Source of the DNA: Flavivirga amylovorans
GTDB taxonomy: Bacteria; Bacteroidota; Bacteroidia; Flavobacteriales; Flavobacteriaceae
Assembly: GCF_030540875.1 (NCBI RefSeq)
Contig: NZ_JAUOEM010000001.1
Span: forward strand, 744,001-808,000
Reading direction: 5' to 3'
Length of the DNA stretch: 64,000 nucleotides
A model generated the notes under the pieces. It saw only the letters and a list, made by a program, of their open reading frames with translations. It did not search any database and was not told where the DNA came from. Positions 26,896 through 35,761 of this stretch are shown here, one piece after another; position 1 is the stretch's first letter, and each line of letters begins with the position of its first letter. Both the position numbers and the translations under genes were made by a program.

Positions 26896-28527
26896 ATGGT
26901 TTTTATTGATAAGGTTAAGACGTTAAAACATCTTGAGATTAAAAATCGAAAAATGGCTGTTTTGGGAACAATCGGTCTCCTCTTTATAATAATAGTATAT
27001 CAGTTTTATTTCATTTTTTTTGGTTTAGATACTCAAGATTCATTTTTCCATATAACAAGAATGGTTTATAATGATCCGTATGCTTTAGCTTTTCTTTCGT
27101 ATAAATTTGGTTATTTATGGAGTTTGATATTTGGAAAGCATATTCTAAGCTTTAGAATTCTTAATATGCTATTGTATATTTTTATGCTTTTATCTCCTAT
27201 TTATTTAATAAAAGAAGCATGGAAGAAGTTATACCTTTACGTTTTATTGATTGTCGTTAACGTTTTTTTTACATTAATGAATTGGAACATATTAGGATAT
27301 GACTCTTTTTCTTTTTTATCAATAATAATAGTAACGATATTAACTATAAACTATTTAAAGAAGTGTAATTATAAAAATCTATTATTATTAGGTATATCTA
27401 TAGCTTTCAGTATAGCTTTTAGATTTCCGAATATTGTACTATTACCTATCATTTTTCTAATCATAGCTTACCAGAGTTTTTATTTTAAAAACACAAATTT
27501 TATAAAGCATATCTCAGTTTTCCTGTTAAGTACTGCAATAGTTTACGGTTTGTTAGTCTTGTTATCTTATAACTCTTTTATATTATTTAAAGAGGCATTT
27601 ATTAAAGCTTTATCGGATACGGGTGAGCAACATGGGGTCTCTAAATTGATTAATACATATGTATACCATCTGGGAAAAATTTTAAGAAATACTTTTGTAA
27701 TAATAGCCTTTTATGCTTTGTGTATTTATTTGAAACCAAAAAAGTATAATGTATGGTTTTATGCTTTATCTATGTTATCTGGACTTTACCTTTTTTACGA
27801 ATATATTTATGGTTCGAGCTATAATGATAGAGTATCTCTTTTTATGGGAGCATTAATATTTTCTATTAGTATAATACATTTATTTTATTCTTATAAGAGA
27901 GAAAAAAAAATACCACTAAATACTATTGTAATCTTAACATTAATCTCGTTATTGTTTGTTCCTTCGATGGGATCTAAGTCAGGGTTGAAGTATAGCGGTA
28001 TATTTGTAGTTTTCCTTCCATTCCTATATAATATTGTTGAATTTAAAGCTAAGTCATTTTTTATAATAATATTATGTTTTTTGGCCCCATTAGCAGTTAA
28101 AGAACGGTTTAGTATCAAGTTTATGGATAAGAATCATAGTCAACTTACTACATGTTATAAATTACCATACATCAATGGTATATTATCAACAAAAACTAGA
28201 GTAGATTTGTCTGAATCAATAGCATCAGATTATAAGAAATACAAGAAGCTTGAAAGCGAAGTTGTGTTTTATGGGTTGAATAGTTATATGTATAATTATA
28301 TTTTTAAAGAACAAAAAATACCTTTTAAAACTTATAGAATGGATTTAGACCACGAAGAGGAAATTAGTTTAGCTCTATCTATGTTGAAAGATGAAACTAA
28401 ACCAATCTTTTTTATTATTTCACCTCAAGTAAGCTTAGATAAAGTGTCTACTTTCGAAAAAGAGATTATTGAAAGGAATTATAAAAGAGAAGGGAAATCT
28501 GGATATTCCATTTTATTTCCTAATTAG
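26896..28527 (+). CDS. Polytopic membrane protein, GT-C glycosyltransferase-like
   Basis: A 543-residue protein with about ten to twelve hydrophobic segments and a soluble C-terminal part of about 150 residues. Just after the first helix comes FGLDTQDSFFHI, an acidic motif in the first outer loop, where GT-C enzymes of the PMT/ArnT kind carry their catalytic acid. Such enzymes use polyprenyl-phosphate sugars on the periplasmic side; a GtrB-like donor-maker is present at 36413. No Wzy/Wzx signature was seen. Assignment to GT-C rests on topology and that loop. Confidence 0.55.
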   Translation: MVFIDKVKTLKHLEIKNRKMAVLGTIGLLFIIIVYQFYFIFFGLDTQDSFFHITRMVYNDPYALAFLSYKFGYLWSLIFGKHILSFRILNMLLYIFMLLSPIYLIKEAWKKLYLYVLLIVVNVFFTLMNWNILGYDSFSFLSIIIVTILTINYLKKCNYKNLLLLGISIAFSIAFRFPNIVLLPIIFLIIAYQSFYFKNTNFIKHISVFLLSTAIVYGLLVLLSYNSFILFKEAFIKALSDTGEQHGVSKLINTYVYHLGKILRNTFVIIAFYALCIYLKPKKYNVWFYALSMLSGLYLFYEYIYGSSYNDRVSLFMGALIFSISIIHLFYSYKREKKIPLNTIVILTLISLLFVPSMGSKSGLKYSGIFVVFLPFLYNIVEFKAKSFFIIILCFLAPLAVKERFSIKFMDKNHSQLTTCYKLPYINGILSTKTRVDLSESIASDYKKYKKLESEVVFYGLNSYMYNYIFKEQKIPFKTYRMDLDHEEEISLALSMLKDETKPIFFIISPQVSLDKVSTFEKEIIERNYKREGKSGYSILFPN

Positions 28528-28624
28528 ATAATTATATGGTGGCTTTTACTTTTCATCCTGTTTTAAAGTATTTCATCCGAAAAAAAGTGTATTTTAGCGA
28601 TAACTAAGAACAAGTTATGTTATA

Positions 28625-29785
28625 ATGAAAATGAAGAAAATTGGTTTTATTCCATTAAGAAAAGGCTCTAAAGGTATTTCTAATAAAAATAAGAGAAAGA
28701 TGGTAGGGAGGCCTTTATTTACCTGGGTTTTAGGAGAAGCTGTTTTTTCTGATTTGGACGAAGTATATGTTTATACCGATGATCAAGATATTATTGATTT
28801 TATAAAAAAAGAGTATCACTGGACCCCAAAAGTAAAAGCACTTTTAAGAAGTGAAGAAAGTGCTGGAGATAAAGTATCTACTGAATTTGCTATGTTGGAA
28901 TTTTGTGAATCTATAAATTATGGTTTTGATGTATTTTGTTTATTACAAGCAACATCACCATTTACAAAAAGAGAAGATATTAATTCATGTTTAAATAAAC
29001 TTAATAGTAACTATGACTCTGTATTAACGGTAGTAAATACACATCGGTTTTTATGGAATGAAGATGGAACTCCTATAAATTATAATCCTTTAGATAGACC
29101 GCGTCGTCAAGACTTTGAAGGATTATTGGTTGAGAATGGAGCTGTTTATACTACAACTAAACCTGCATTAAAAAAGAATAAAAATAGATTAGGAGATAAC
29201 ATTGCTATTGTAAAAATGGCAGATGAATCTTTAATGGAAATTGATACCGAGTCTGATTGGGTAGCGGTTGAAAGTTTGTTGATAGAAAGACAAAAACGAG
29301 CGAAGGAATCACAAAAAATAACGCATGTAGTGTTAGATGTCGATGGGGTTTTTACAGATGGAACAATCACCTATACTAAAGATGGAGAACATACTAAAAG
29401 CTTTGATATGCGTGATGGTATGGGACTTGAGATTTTAAGACAATTTAATGTTGAAGTCATGATAATGACATCAGAAGATTCACAACTTGTAACTAAAAGG
29501 ATGCAAAAACTAAAAATTGAGAATGTATTTTTAGGAGTTAAAGACAAGTATACATTACTTAATAATATTATATTAAAAGAAGGTATTACGCTAAGCAATG
29601 TTGCTTATGTAGGTGACGATGTTAACGATTTAACTAATATATGTAGTGTTGGTTGGTCTTTAGCCCCTAACAATGCTACAGATGTAGTAAAGCAACATGC
29701 GGATATCGTATTATCTAAAAATTCCGGAGCAGGTGCTATACGGGAAGCGTGTCAGTTTATAATGAATTATAATAAAAGATTTTAA
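28625..29785 (+). CDS. CMP-nonulosonate (sialate) cytidylyltransferase fused to KdsC-type HAD phosphatase
   Basis: A 386-residue two-domain protein. Residues about 1-225 are an acylneuraminate cytidylyltransferase with the CTP-loop RKGSKGISNKNKR (12-24), LLQATSPFT and DNIAIVKM. Residues about 230-386 are a HAD phosphatase of the KDO-8-phosphate phosphatase type with all four motifs: LDVDGVFTDG, MTSEDSQ, a Lys in GVKDKY and GDDVNDL. Vertebrate CMP-sialate synthetases have the same order of domains. It implies a route in which a nonulosonate-9-phosphate is dephosphorylated and CMP-activated by one polypeptide. The NeuB-like gene follows 16 nt later. The sugar (Neu5Ac, Kdn or other) is not decided. 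Confidence 0.88.
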   Translation: MKMKKIGFIPLRKGSKGISNKNKRKMVGRPLFTWVLGEAVFSDLDEVYVYTDDQDIIDFIKKEYHWTPKVKALLRSEESAGDKVSTEFAMLEFCESINYGFDVFCLLQATSPFTKREDINSCLNKLNSNYDSVLTVVNTHRFLWNEDGTPINYNPLDRPRRQDFEGLLVENGAVYTTTKPALKKNKNRLGDNIAIVKMADESLMEIDTESDWVAVESLLIERQKRAKESQKITHVVLDVDGVFTDGTITYTKDGEHTKSFDMRDGMGLEILRQFNVEVMIMTSEDSQLVTKRMQKLKIENVFLGVKDKYTLLNNIILKEGITLSNVAYVGDDVNDLTNICSVGWSLAPNNATDVVKQHADIVLSKNSGAGAIREACQFIMNYNKRF

Positions 29786-29801
29786 CCGAGCCTCAAGTTT
29801 T

Positions 29802-30677
29802 ATGAATGTATACAAAAAGCCCTATATAATAGCTGAAATAGGTTGTAATCACAAAGGTGATATCGAAATTGCTAAAGAACTTATTAAAGTAGCTAAAATA
29901 TTTTGCAACGTTGATGCTATTAAATTTCAAAAGCGAAATAATAAAGAACTATTAACTAAAGAGCAGTATAGTCAACCACATCCAAACCCTGTAAACTCTT
30001 ATGGAGATACTTATGGGGCTCATAGGGAATACTTAGAGTTTAATAAGAATCAACATCAGGAATTAAAATCTTATTGTGAGGATATTGGAATAACGTATTC
30101 AACTTCTGTTTGGGATTTAACTTCTGCGAAAGAAATAACATCTTTGAATCCAGATTTTATTAAAATTCCATCAGCATGTAATAATAACATTACCATGCTG
30201 GAATGGTTATGTGAAAACTATCATGGGGAATTGCATATCTCTACAGGTATGACTACTAAAGATGAGATAGATGGTTTAGTAAGTTTTTTTAAAAAAAATA
30301 ATAGAAGTAAAGATTTGGTACTTTATAATTGCACTTCTGGTTACCCAGTCCCTTTTGAAGATGTCTGTTTATTAGACATTAACTTATTGATAGATAAATA
30401 TAAAGATGATGTTAAATCTATTGGTTTTTCTGGTCACCATTTAGGTATTGCTGTAGATGTTGCTGCTTATACTTTGGGTGCAAATATTATAGAAAGGCAT
30501 TATACCATAGATCGTACCTGGAAAGGAACAGACCATGCTGCTTCTTTAGAGCCTATGGGATTACGTAAATTATCCAGAGATGTTAATGCTGTATTTAAAG
30601 CATTACAGTTTAAACAGCAAGATATACTACCCATTGAGCAAGTACAACGAGACAAATTAAAGAACCAAAAAGTTTAA
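29802..30677 (+). CDS. N-acetylneuraminate/nonulosonate synthase (NeuB-type TIM barrel), no SAF domain
   Basis: Condenses phosphoenolpyruvate with a hexosamine or hexose (free or 6-phosphate) to a nine-carbon nonulosonic acid. Visible are IIAEIGCNHKGDIEIAKELI, AIKFQKR, the SACNNN strand end, LHISTGMTTKDEI, FSGHHLGIAVDVAAYTLGA and IIERHYTIDRTWKGTDHAASLEP with the conserved E-R-H and D-H. At 291 residues it ends right after the barrel, whereas usual bacterial NeuB (about 340) has a C-terminal SAF/antifreeze-like domain that reaches into the active site of the dimer partner. The gene end is clean, so this looks like a natural short form rather than damage. Confidence 0.88.
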   Translation: MNVYKKPYIIAEIGCNHKGDIEIAKELIKVAKIFCNVDAIKFQKRNNKELLTKEQYSQPHPNPVNSYGDTYGAHREYLEFNKNQHQELKSYCEDIGITYSTSVWDLTSAKEITSLNPDFIKIPSACNNNITMLEWLCENYHGELHISTGMTTKDEIDGLVSFFKKNNRSKDLVLYNCTSGYPVPFEDVCLLDINLLIDKYKDDVKSIGFSGHHLGIAVDVAAYTLGANIIERHYTIDRTWKGTDHAASLEPMGLRKLSRDVNAVFKALQFKQQDILPIEQVQRDKLKNQKV

Positions 30678-30691
30678 TTTTAAGATTAAAA

Positions 30692-32095
30692 ATGAATAAA
30701 AAAGTTTTCGTTTTTTTTCCTGATGGTGTCGGTTTGAGAAACTTTGCCTTCACAGATTTTAAAACTATAGGAGAAAAAATGGGTTTCGATATTACGTATT
30801 GGAACAATACCGTTTTTTCATTGAAAGAGAATTTAGGTTTTAATGAAGTTAAGATAGAAGATCAGACAAGCCACCCATTACTCCCTATTTATTCAAGAGC
30901 AAGAAAACGCGCAGAGTTAAATGTATCAAGAGATAAATTTAAAGATGATGTATATCCAACTTATAAATTTCCATTTAATAACAGAGGTTTAAAAAATAAA
31001 ATTAAAAGCCTTTATATAAAATACTTAATAGGTATATATTCTTCTGAAAAAGGAATTGTTAAACTTAGAAAGAAAATTAATAAGTTAGAACGTTCAACAT
31101 CAAAATACAATTATTGTAAAGCTCAGTTAGAAGCGCATAAGCCAGATTTAGTATTCTGTACTACACAACGAGCAACACAGTCTATTAGCGCATTATTAGC
31201 AGCTAAAGATTTAGGCATTCCAACCGTAGCTTTTGTTTATTCATGGGATAATGTACCAAAAGCCATGCAAGTTGTAGAAACCGATTACTATTTTGTATGG
31301 AGTAACCTTATGAAAGGAGAGGTATTAAAATATTATCCATTTGTTAAAGAAGAGCAAGTTATTGTTACTGGTACGCCTCAATTTGAACCTCATTATAATG
31401 ATACATTATTACAAACGAGAGAAGCCTTTTTTAAAGAGTATAACTTGGATATTAATAAAAAGTATATTTGTTATTCTGGTGATGACGAAACTACGTCTCC
31501 TTTAGATCAGCATTATTTAGAAGATTTAGCAAACACTGTTAGAAGTTTAAATGCAGAAGGTGAGAATTTAGGGATTATTTACAGGAAATGCCCTGTAGAT
31601 TTTACTAATAGATATAATGCTATTATTGATGCGAATAAAGACATTATTGAGGTTTTAGATCCTATTTGGAGTCAGGTAGGTAAGCAGTGGAATCAGGTTT
31701 TGCCTACCAAAGAAGATTTTAAAATGCTATATAATGTTTGTGAACATAGCGAGTTTGTGACTAATGTATGCTCGTCCACCGTGTTTGATTTTGTTGCACA
31801 CAATAAGGCCTGTATTTACTATAATTATGAGCAACCACAATTAAAAAAAGGTATTCGAGATATAGGGCAAAACTATAAATATGTTCATTTTAGAAGTATG
31901 CCAAGTAAAGAAGCAGCAGTATTCTGTGAAGATAAAAACCATTTGAAAGATTTGGTAAAGCAAATTTTAGATGGAGAATTGTCAAATGTAGAAGTATGTA
32001 AAAAATGGTATAAAATTGTAGCTGGTAAAGTACCAACAAAAGCGTCTCAGCATATATGGGAAGCGATAGAGCTTATTTTAAAAAATAAAATTTAA
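30692..32095 (+). CDS. GT-B-like protein with capsule-transferase motifs; candidate CMP-nonulosonate transferase
   Basis: A 467-residue soluble protein I cannot place in a named family. The C-terminal half shows VFVYSWDNVPKAMQVVETDYYFVWS, VIVTGTPQFEPHY, ICYSGDD, IIYRKCPVDF and VTNVCSSTVFDFVAHNKACIYY. The last two resemble the K-x-H-P and S-S-x-x-F-D motifs of CDP-glycerol-polymer and capsule (KpsS/polysialyltransferase-like) enzymes, with Cys in place of His. These families use CDP- or CMP-linked donors. Because the gene lies directly after the CMP-sugar synthetase and the synthase, a nonulosonate transferase is the best guess. The next gene overlaps by one base (TAATG). Confidence 0.55.
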   Translation: MNKKVFVFFPDGVGLRNFAFTDFKTIGEKMGFDITYWNNTVFSLKENLGFNEVKIEDQTSHPLLPIYSRARKRAELNVSRDKFKDDVYPTYKFPFNNRGLKNKIKSLYIKYLIGIYSSEKGIVKLRKKINKLERSTSKYNYCKAQLEAHKPDLVFCTTQRATQSISALLAAKDLGIPTVAFVYSWDNVPKAMQVVETDYYFVWSNLMKGEVLKYYPFVKEEQVIVTGTPQFEPHYNDTLLQTREAFFKEYNLDINKKYICYSGDDETTSPLDQHYLEDLANTVRSLNAEGENLGIIYRKCPVDFTNRYNAIIDANKDIIEVLDPIWSQVGKQWNQVLPTKEDFKMLYNVCEHSEFVTNVCSSTVFDFVAHNKACIYYNYEQPQLKKGIRDIGQNYKYVHFRSMPSKEAAVFCEDKNHLKDLVKQILDGELSNVEVCKKWYKIVAGKVPTKASQHIWEAIELILKNKI

Positions 32096-33948
32096 TGAGA
32101 CTTTTAGGATTTGTAGATAGACTTTATAATAAGAAGATATCTTCTAAAGGTTTAGCCATCTTTAGGATTTGTTTTGCATTAAACCTTTTTTTTGAAGTCA
32201 ATAGAATATTTAGATACAGACATCTGTATTTTGACCCTATTCCATATTTAAATGAATCCTATATAGATTATACTGTCCCATTTCTTATCTGGATGGGAGT
32301 CTTATTGTTTTTAGTGTTTGGCCTTTTTACAAGGCTAATGACCGTTTTTAATTATCTATTTGTTTTCTGGATTTTTAATACGGTAGGTGTTTATGAATAT
32401 CATATGGATTATACCTATTTGGGTGCCTCCTTTGTCATGATTTTCACTCCACTATCCAGATCAATATCTATAGACAATTTGAGGAGAAAATTAAAGTATT
32501 CAAGTCTAACAAAATTATATAAACCAGTAGAGACTACATCGGTCTTGAATTATTTTATACTGATTTTTGTTGGTGTTGCTTTAGTGTATTTTGGATCGGT
32601 TTTTTATAAATTTAAATCATTAGCATGGATGAGCGGTCTGGGAATTTGGTTACCCGCATCAATACCCCAAGTCACAATTTTTAATGATCAATGGATATTA
32701 AATCAAGAGTATTTTATAAAATTTATAGGATACTTTGTGTTGATTTTTGAAATTATTTTTCCGTTTGTGTTTTTCATAAAAAAACTAAGACCATATTTTT
32801 TATTTATAGGAGTAGCACTGCATATAGGTATTTTCTTTGAGTTCCCGATACCTTATTTTGCTTTAGGGTATATAGCTATTTACTTGTTAATGATTTCTGT
32901 TGGTTTGTGGCAAATTATCATGAAAAAAGTACAATATAAAAAACCAAGGCTACAACTTTTTTATAATTCAGAATGTCAGTTTTGCCTACGTGTAAAAATT
33001 TGCATATCACATTTCGATGTTTTCAAGGCTATAGAGTTTATACCTATACAGGAGCATACTTCAAAAGAAATTTTATCTAATACCTTTTATGTTGTAAATA
33101 ATAAAGGAGAACAGTTTGTGGGAAATGCTGCGTATAAAAAAGTAATTGTTTTAATCCCATTTTTCTACCCCATAGCTTTATTAGCTTATTTGCCAGGTAC
33201 TTTTAAATTAATAAAGTTTTTATTCGGATTAGTATTTGGTATCACTAAAAGTAAAAAATCTGTTAAACTTTCAAATAATTTAGAAAACAATAAAAAGAAG
33301 ATTTCGGATAATGATATTCTATTTAAAAAAATCAGTTATAAAAGTTTTAAGATAAAAACAGCCAAGATACTTTTTATAGCACTGCTTTTCTTTCAATTTA
33401 ATGTAGTCTTTAATTTTCCTTTTAGCGAAAATATAGTTAAAAGTGCAGTTAAAATTAATCCTTCTTTAGAAAAACCAATTAAGAAATTAAAAAATTACAA
33501 GAACATATTAAATAAAAATGTTAAAAGATTTTTTGGTATTACTGGACATGGTGTTTTTGTTGATTCACATTATATAGGTTTTGATAAAATTTTTAATATT
33601 TCATATAAAGGAGAATTTTTGCCATTATATGATGAGCAAGGTATGCCGGGATATTATTTAAAAGGTGGAATATGGGCTAATTATAATTTTAGGGTAAATA
33701 AACCTTATGTTTTAGATAACCCTGAAAAATTAAAAGAAGGCTTGATTAGATATGCGTCCTTTTGGGCACATAAAAATGAAGTTAATTTAAATACAGCAGA
33801 ATTCAGTATTCACATGAAGAAGATAAATTTAACCTTTGAATGGGAAGAGAATTTTTTAAAAGAAAATTTAAGCAACCCTTGGGAAGAAGTTGGTACAATG
33901 ACATGGAAAGATAAAAAAGCAATTGTTACATTAAAGCATATAGATTAA
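32095..33948 (+). CDS. HTTM-domain membrane protein fused to a DUF393 (DCC-type) thioredoxin-like domain
   Basis: 617 residues. Residues about 1-280 contain several hydrophobic helices with the HTTM-like pattern (GLAIFRICFALNLFFEVNRIF, PLSRSISIDNLRRK, ALHIGIFFEFPIPYFALGYIAIYLL), related to the membrane part of vitamin-K-dependent gamma-carboxylase. Residues about 285-380 form a DUF393 domain: LQLFYNSECQFCLRVK gives a C-x-x-C redox motif, followed by a hydrophobic stretch. A further helix near 430 leads to a soluble C-terminal part of about 160 residues. It overlaps both neighbours by one base. Its role in a glycan cluster is unknown. Confidence 0.72.
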   Translation: MRLLGFVDRLYNKKISSKGLAIFRICFALNLFFEVNRIFRYRHLYFDPIPYLNESYIDYTVPFLIWMGVLLFLVFGLFTRLMTVFNYLFVFWIFNTVGVYEYHMDYTYLGASFVMIFTPLSRSISIDNLRRKLKYSSLTKLYKPVETTSVLNYFILIFVGVALVYFGSVFYKFKSLAWMSGLGIWLPASIPQVTIFNDQWILNQEYFIKFIGYFVLIFEIIFPFVFFIKKLRPYFLFIGVALHIGIFFEFPIPYFALGYIAIYLLMISVGLWQIIMKKVQYKKPRLQLFYNSECQFCLRVKICISHFDVFKAIEFIPIQEHTSKEILSNTFYVVNNKGEQFVGNAAYKKVIVLIPFFYPIALLAYLPGTFKLIKFLFGLVFGITKSKKSVKLSNNLENNKKKISDNDILFKKISYKSFKIKTAKILFIALLFFQFNVVFNFPFSENIVKSAVKINPSLEKPIKKLKNYKNILNKNVKRFFGITGHGVFVDSHYIGFDKIFNISYKGEFLPLYDEQGMPGYYLKGGIWANYNFRVNKPYVLDNPEKLKEGLIRYASFWAHKNEVNLNTAEFSIHMKKINLTFEWEENFLKENLSNPWEEVGTMTWKDKKAIVTLKHID

Positions 33949-34802
33949 TGACTAAAAAGCCACATATTATAATTGGCTCAAATAGTTTTTTAGGTAGAGC
34001 GCTATCTGAAAAGCTTGCCATGAGTGGTATGGAAGTGCTTGGTGTTTACCATAAGAATACAAATAATTTATACGAGGGAATAAAACATATATGGATTGAT
34101 GATTTAAAAAACCTAAAGGATAATTTTGATGTAGTTTATATTATAAGTGCATTTATTCCCAATACTACATCTTTTAGTGTTGATGATAAATTGGAAGCTG
34201 TTAATGTCAATCTCGTAGATGATTTATGCAAACAATTCAAAAAGGCTAAAATAGTACTTTGTTCCAGTGTTTCAGTATACAAGCATACTTCTGAATTAAT
34301 CACAGAGAAAAGTGTTTTAGAACCTCAATCTAAGTATGCTGAATCCAAGCTTAAAGGAGAAACGATTGTAAGGATGCATAATAAGTACGCTATTGTTAGG
34401 ATTTCCTCTATTTATGGAGTTAATATGAAAATAAAAACGTTCGTACCATTGGTTATAAAAAATGCGATTATAAAAAAAGCGATCACATTGTTTGGGGATG
34501 GTAAGAGAAAGCAAAATTATATTCACGTAAATGATGTTGCTAATTACTTATATTCGGCAGCAAAATATAAAGAGAACGATGTTTTTTTAGCAACATCTCA
34601 AGGTGAATTATCTAATTTAGAAGTGGTTAATTTTATAAAAATGTACTTACCAAATATTAAAATTAGTTTTGAAGGAATAGATAAGTCAAAATCATATCTT
34701 TATGACAATAGTTTTACTAATGAAACTTTAAAAATGACGCCTGAAAAGATATTTAAAACTGAAGTGTTAAATTGTATTGAATGGATAAAAAGAATGTATT
34801 AG
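33948..34802 (+). CDS. NAD(P)-dependent extended SDR (sugar epimerase/dehydratase/reductase-like)
   Basis: A 284-residue Rossmann protein. The nucleotide loop reads IIIGSNSFLGRAL, so the middle glycine of GxxGxxG is Ser. The catalytic Ser/Tyr/Lys set is visible as CSSVSVY and YAESKLKGE. The C-terminal half has DGKRKQNYIHVNDVANYLYSA, the usual sugar-nucleotide epimerase region. It probably acts on a nucleotide sugar (epimerase, reductase or dehydratase). The start overlaps the previous stop (TAATG), and 22 nt of its end overlap the ATP-grasp gene. Confidence 0.8.
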   Translation: MTKKPHIIIGSNSFLGRALSEKLAMSGMEVLGVYHKNTNNLYEGIKHIWIDDLKNLKDNFDVVYIISAFIPNTTSFSVDDKLEAVNVNLVDDLCKQFKKAKIVLCSSVSVYKHTSELITEKSVLEPQSKYAESKLKGETIVRMHNKYAIVRISSIYGVNMKIKTFVPLVIKNAIIKKAITLFGDGKRKQNYIHVNDVANYLYSAAKYKENDVFLATSQGELSNLEVVNFIKMYLPNIKISFEGIDKSKSYLYDNSFTNETLKMTPEKIFKTEVLNCIEWIKRMY

Positions 34803-35761
34803 TTACAGGTATTGGAGGTAATGTAGGGCAAGGCATTATAAGAAATATCAGAGCGTCACAATTTGATATAAAGGTAGTTGGTACGAATATCGAAACTTTT
34901 TCTGCGGGTAATCATTTATGTGATGTTTTTTATGAGGTTCCTTATGCTTATGACGAAAATTATATAAGTACTATTAAATTAATTGTAAAGAAAGAAGCTA
35001 TAGATTTAATTCTACCAGCTACAGATTTTGAGGTTTATTACCTTGCAAAATATAAAAATGATATTACTTGCGATATAGCTGTATCAGAGGAAGAAACAGC
35101 GTCATATTATTTAGATAAATATAATACTTATTTACATTTAAATACATATAAAATTCCTTTTGCTAGTTCATTTTTACCCAGTGAATACGATAAGAGGTTT
35201 CAAAATATTATATTAAAACCAAGGAAAGGAAGAGGCTCTCGTGGCATTCAAATAAATCCAAAAGACTGTAAGGATTGTTCAGATGAAGATTATATGATAC
35301 AAGAACTTCACAAAGGTGTTGAAATTACTACGGCTTTTTATGTAACCAAATTACAGGAGTTGCATGGGTTTATAACTTTTGAACGCATTTTAGAAAATGG
35401 AACAACAACACATTGTAAGGTTATTACAGCTTATGATGAAAAAATAAAAAAACTACTTGAGGGAATCATTTCTGTGTCAGAAATAAAAGGTTCTGCAAAT
35501 GTTCAATCCATTGTCACAAAAGAAGGAAAGATTATTCCATTTGAAATAAATTGTCGTATTTCAGGAACCAATTCAATACGTTCCAATTTTGGTTTTAAAG
35601 ATATTGAATATACACTTGAAGAATGGTTATATCAAAAGCCTCCTTCAAAACCAGAGATAAAGAAGGGGGTAGCTACCAGAGTTTTAATGGATGTTATTTA
35701 TACTGATGCAACCGACTTTAACAATGTACAAGATAACTCGGCAAAACACCATATATTTTGA
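34781..35761 (+). CDS. ATP-grasp protein (carbamoyl-phosphate-synthase-like ligase)
   Basis: A 326-residue protein. It begins with a Rossmann-like pre-ATP-grasp domain (VLVTGIGGNVGQGIIRNIRA), then DLILPATDFEVYYLAKY. The ATP-grasp part has NIILKPRKGRGSRGI, DYMIQELHKGVEITTAFYV and IIPFEINCRISGTNSIR, the last with the metal-binding E-I-N. Such ligases join a carboxylate to an amine or thiol through an acyl-phosphate. In a sugar cluster it may attach an amino acid or similar group. It is coupled at both ends: 22-nt overlap with the SDR gene, 1-nt overlap with the HAD gene. Confidence 0.78.
   Translation: MDKKNVLVTGIGGNVGQGIIRNIRASQFDIKVVGTNIETFSAGNHLCDVFYEVPYAYDENYISTIKLIVKKEAIDLILPATDFEVYYLAKYKNDITCDIAVSEEETASYYLDKYNTYLHLNTYKIPFASSFLPSEYDKRFQNIILKPRKGRGSRGIQINPKDCKDCSDEDYMIQELHKGVEITTAFYVTKLQELHGFITFERILENGTTTHCKVITAYDEKIKKLLEGIISVSEIKGSANVQSIVTKEGKIIPFEINCRISGTNSIRSNFGFKDIEYTLEEWLYQKPPSKPEIKKGVATRVLMDVIYTDATDFNNVQDNSAKHHIF

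Noticed and set aside
28625-29785. Two-domain NeuA-HAD protein as an artefact of a missing stop codon
   Set aside because: Both domains are complete with a natural linker and the same arrangement is known in vertebrate enzymes.
30692-32095. CDP-glycerol glycerophosphotransferase annotation
   Set aside because: Only short motifs are shared, the His of K-x-H-P is Cys, and no CDP-glycerol synthesis gene is present; the CMP-nonulosonate context fits better.
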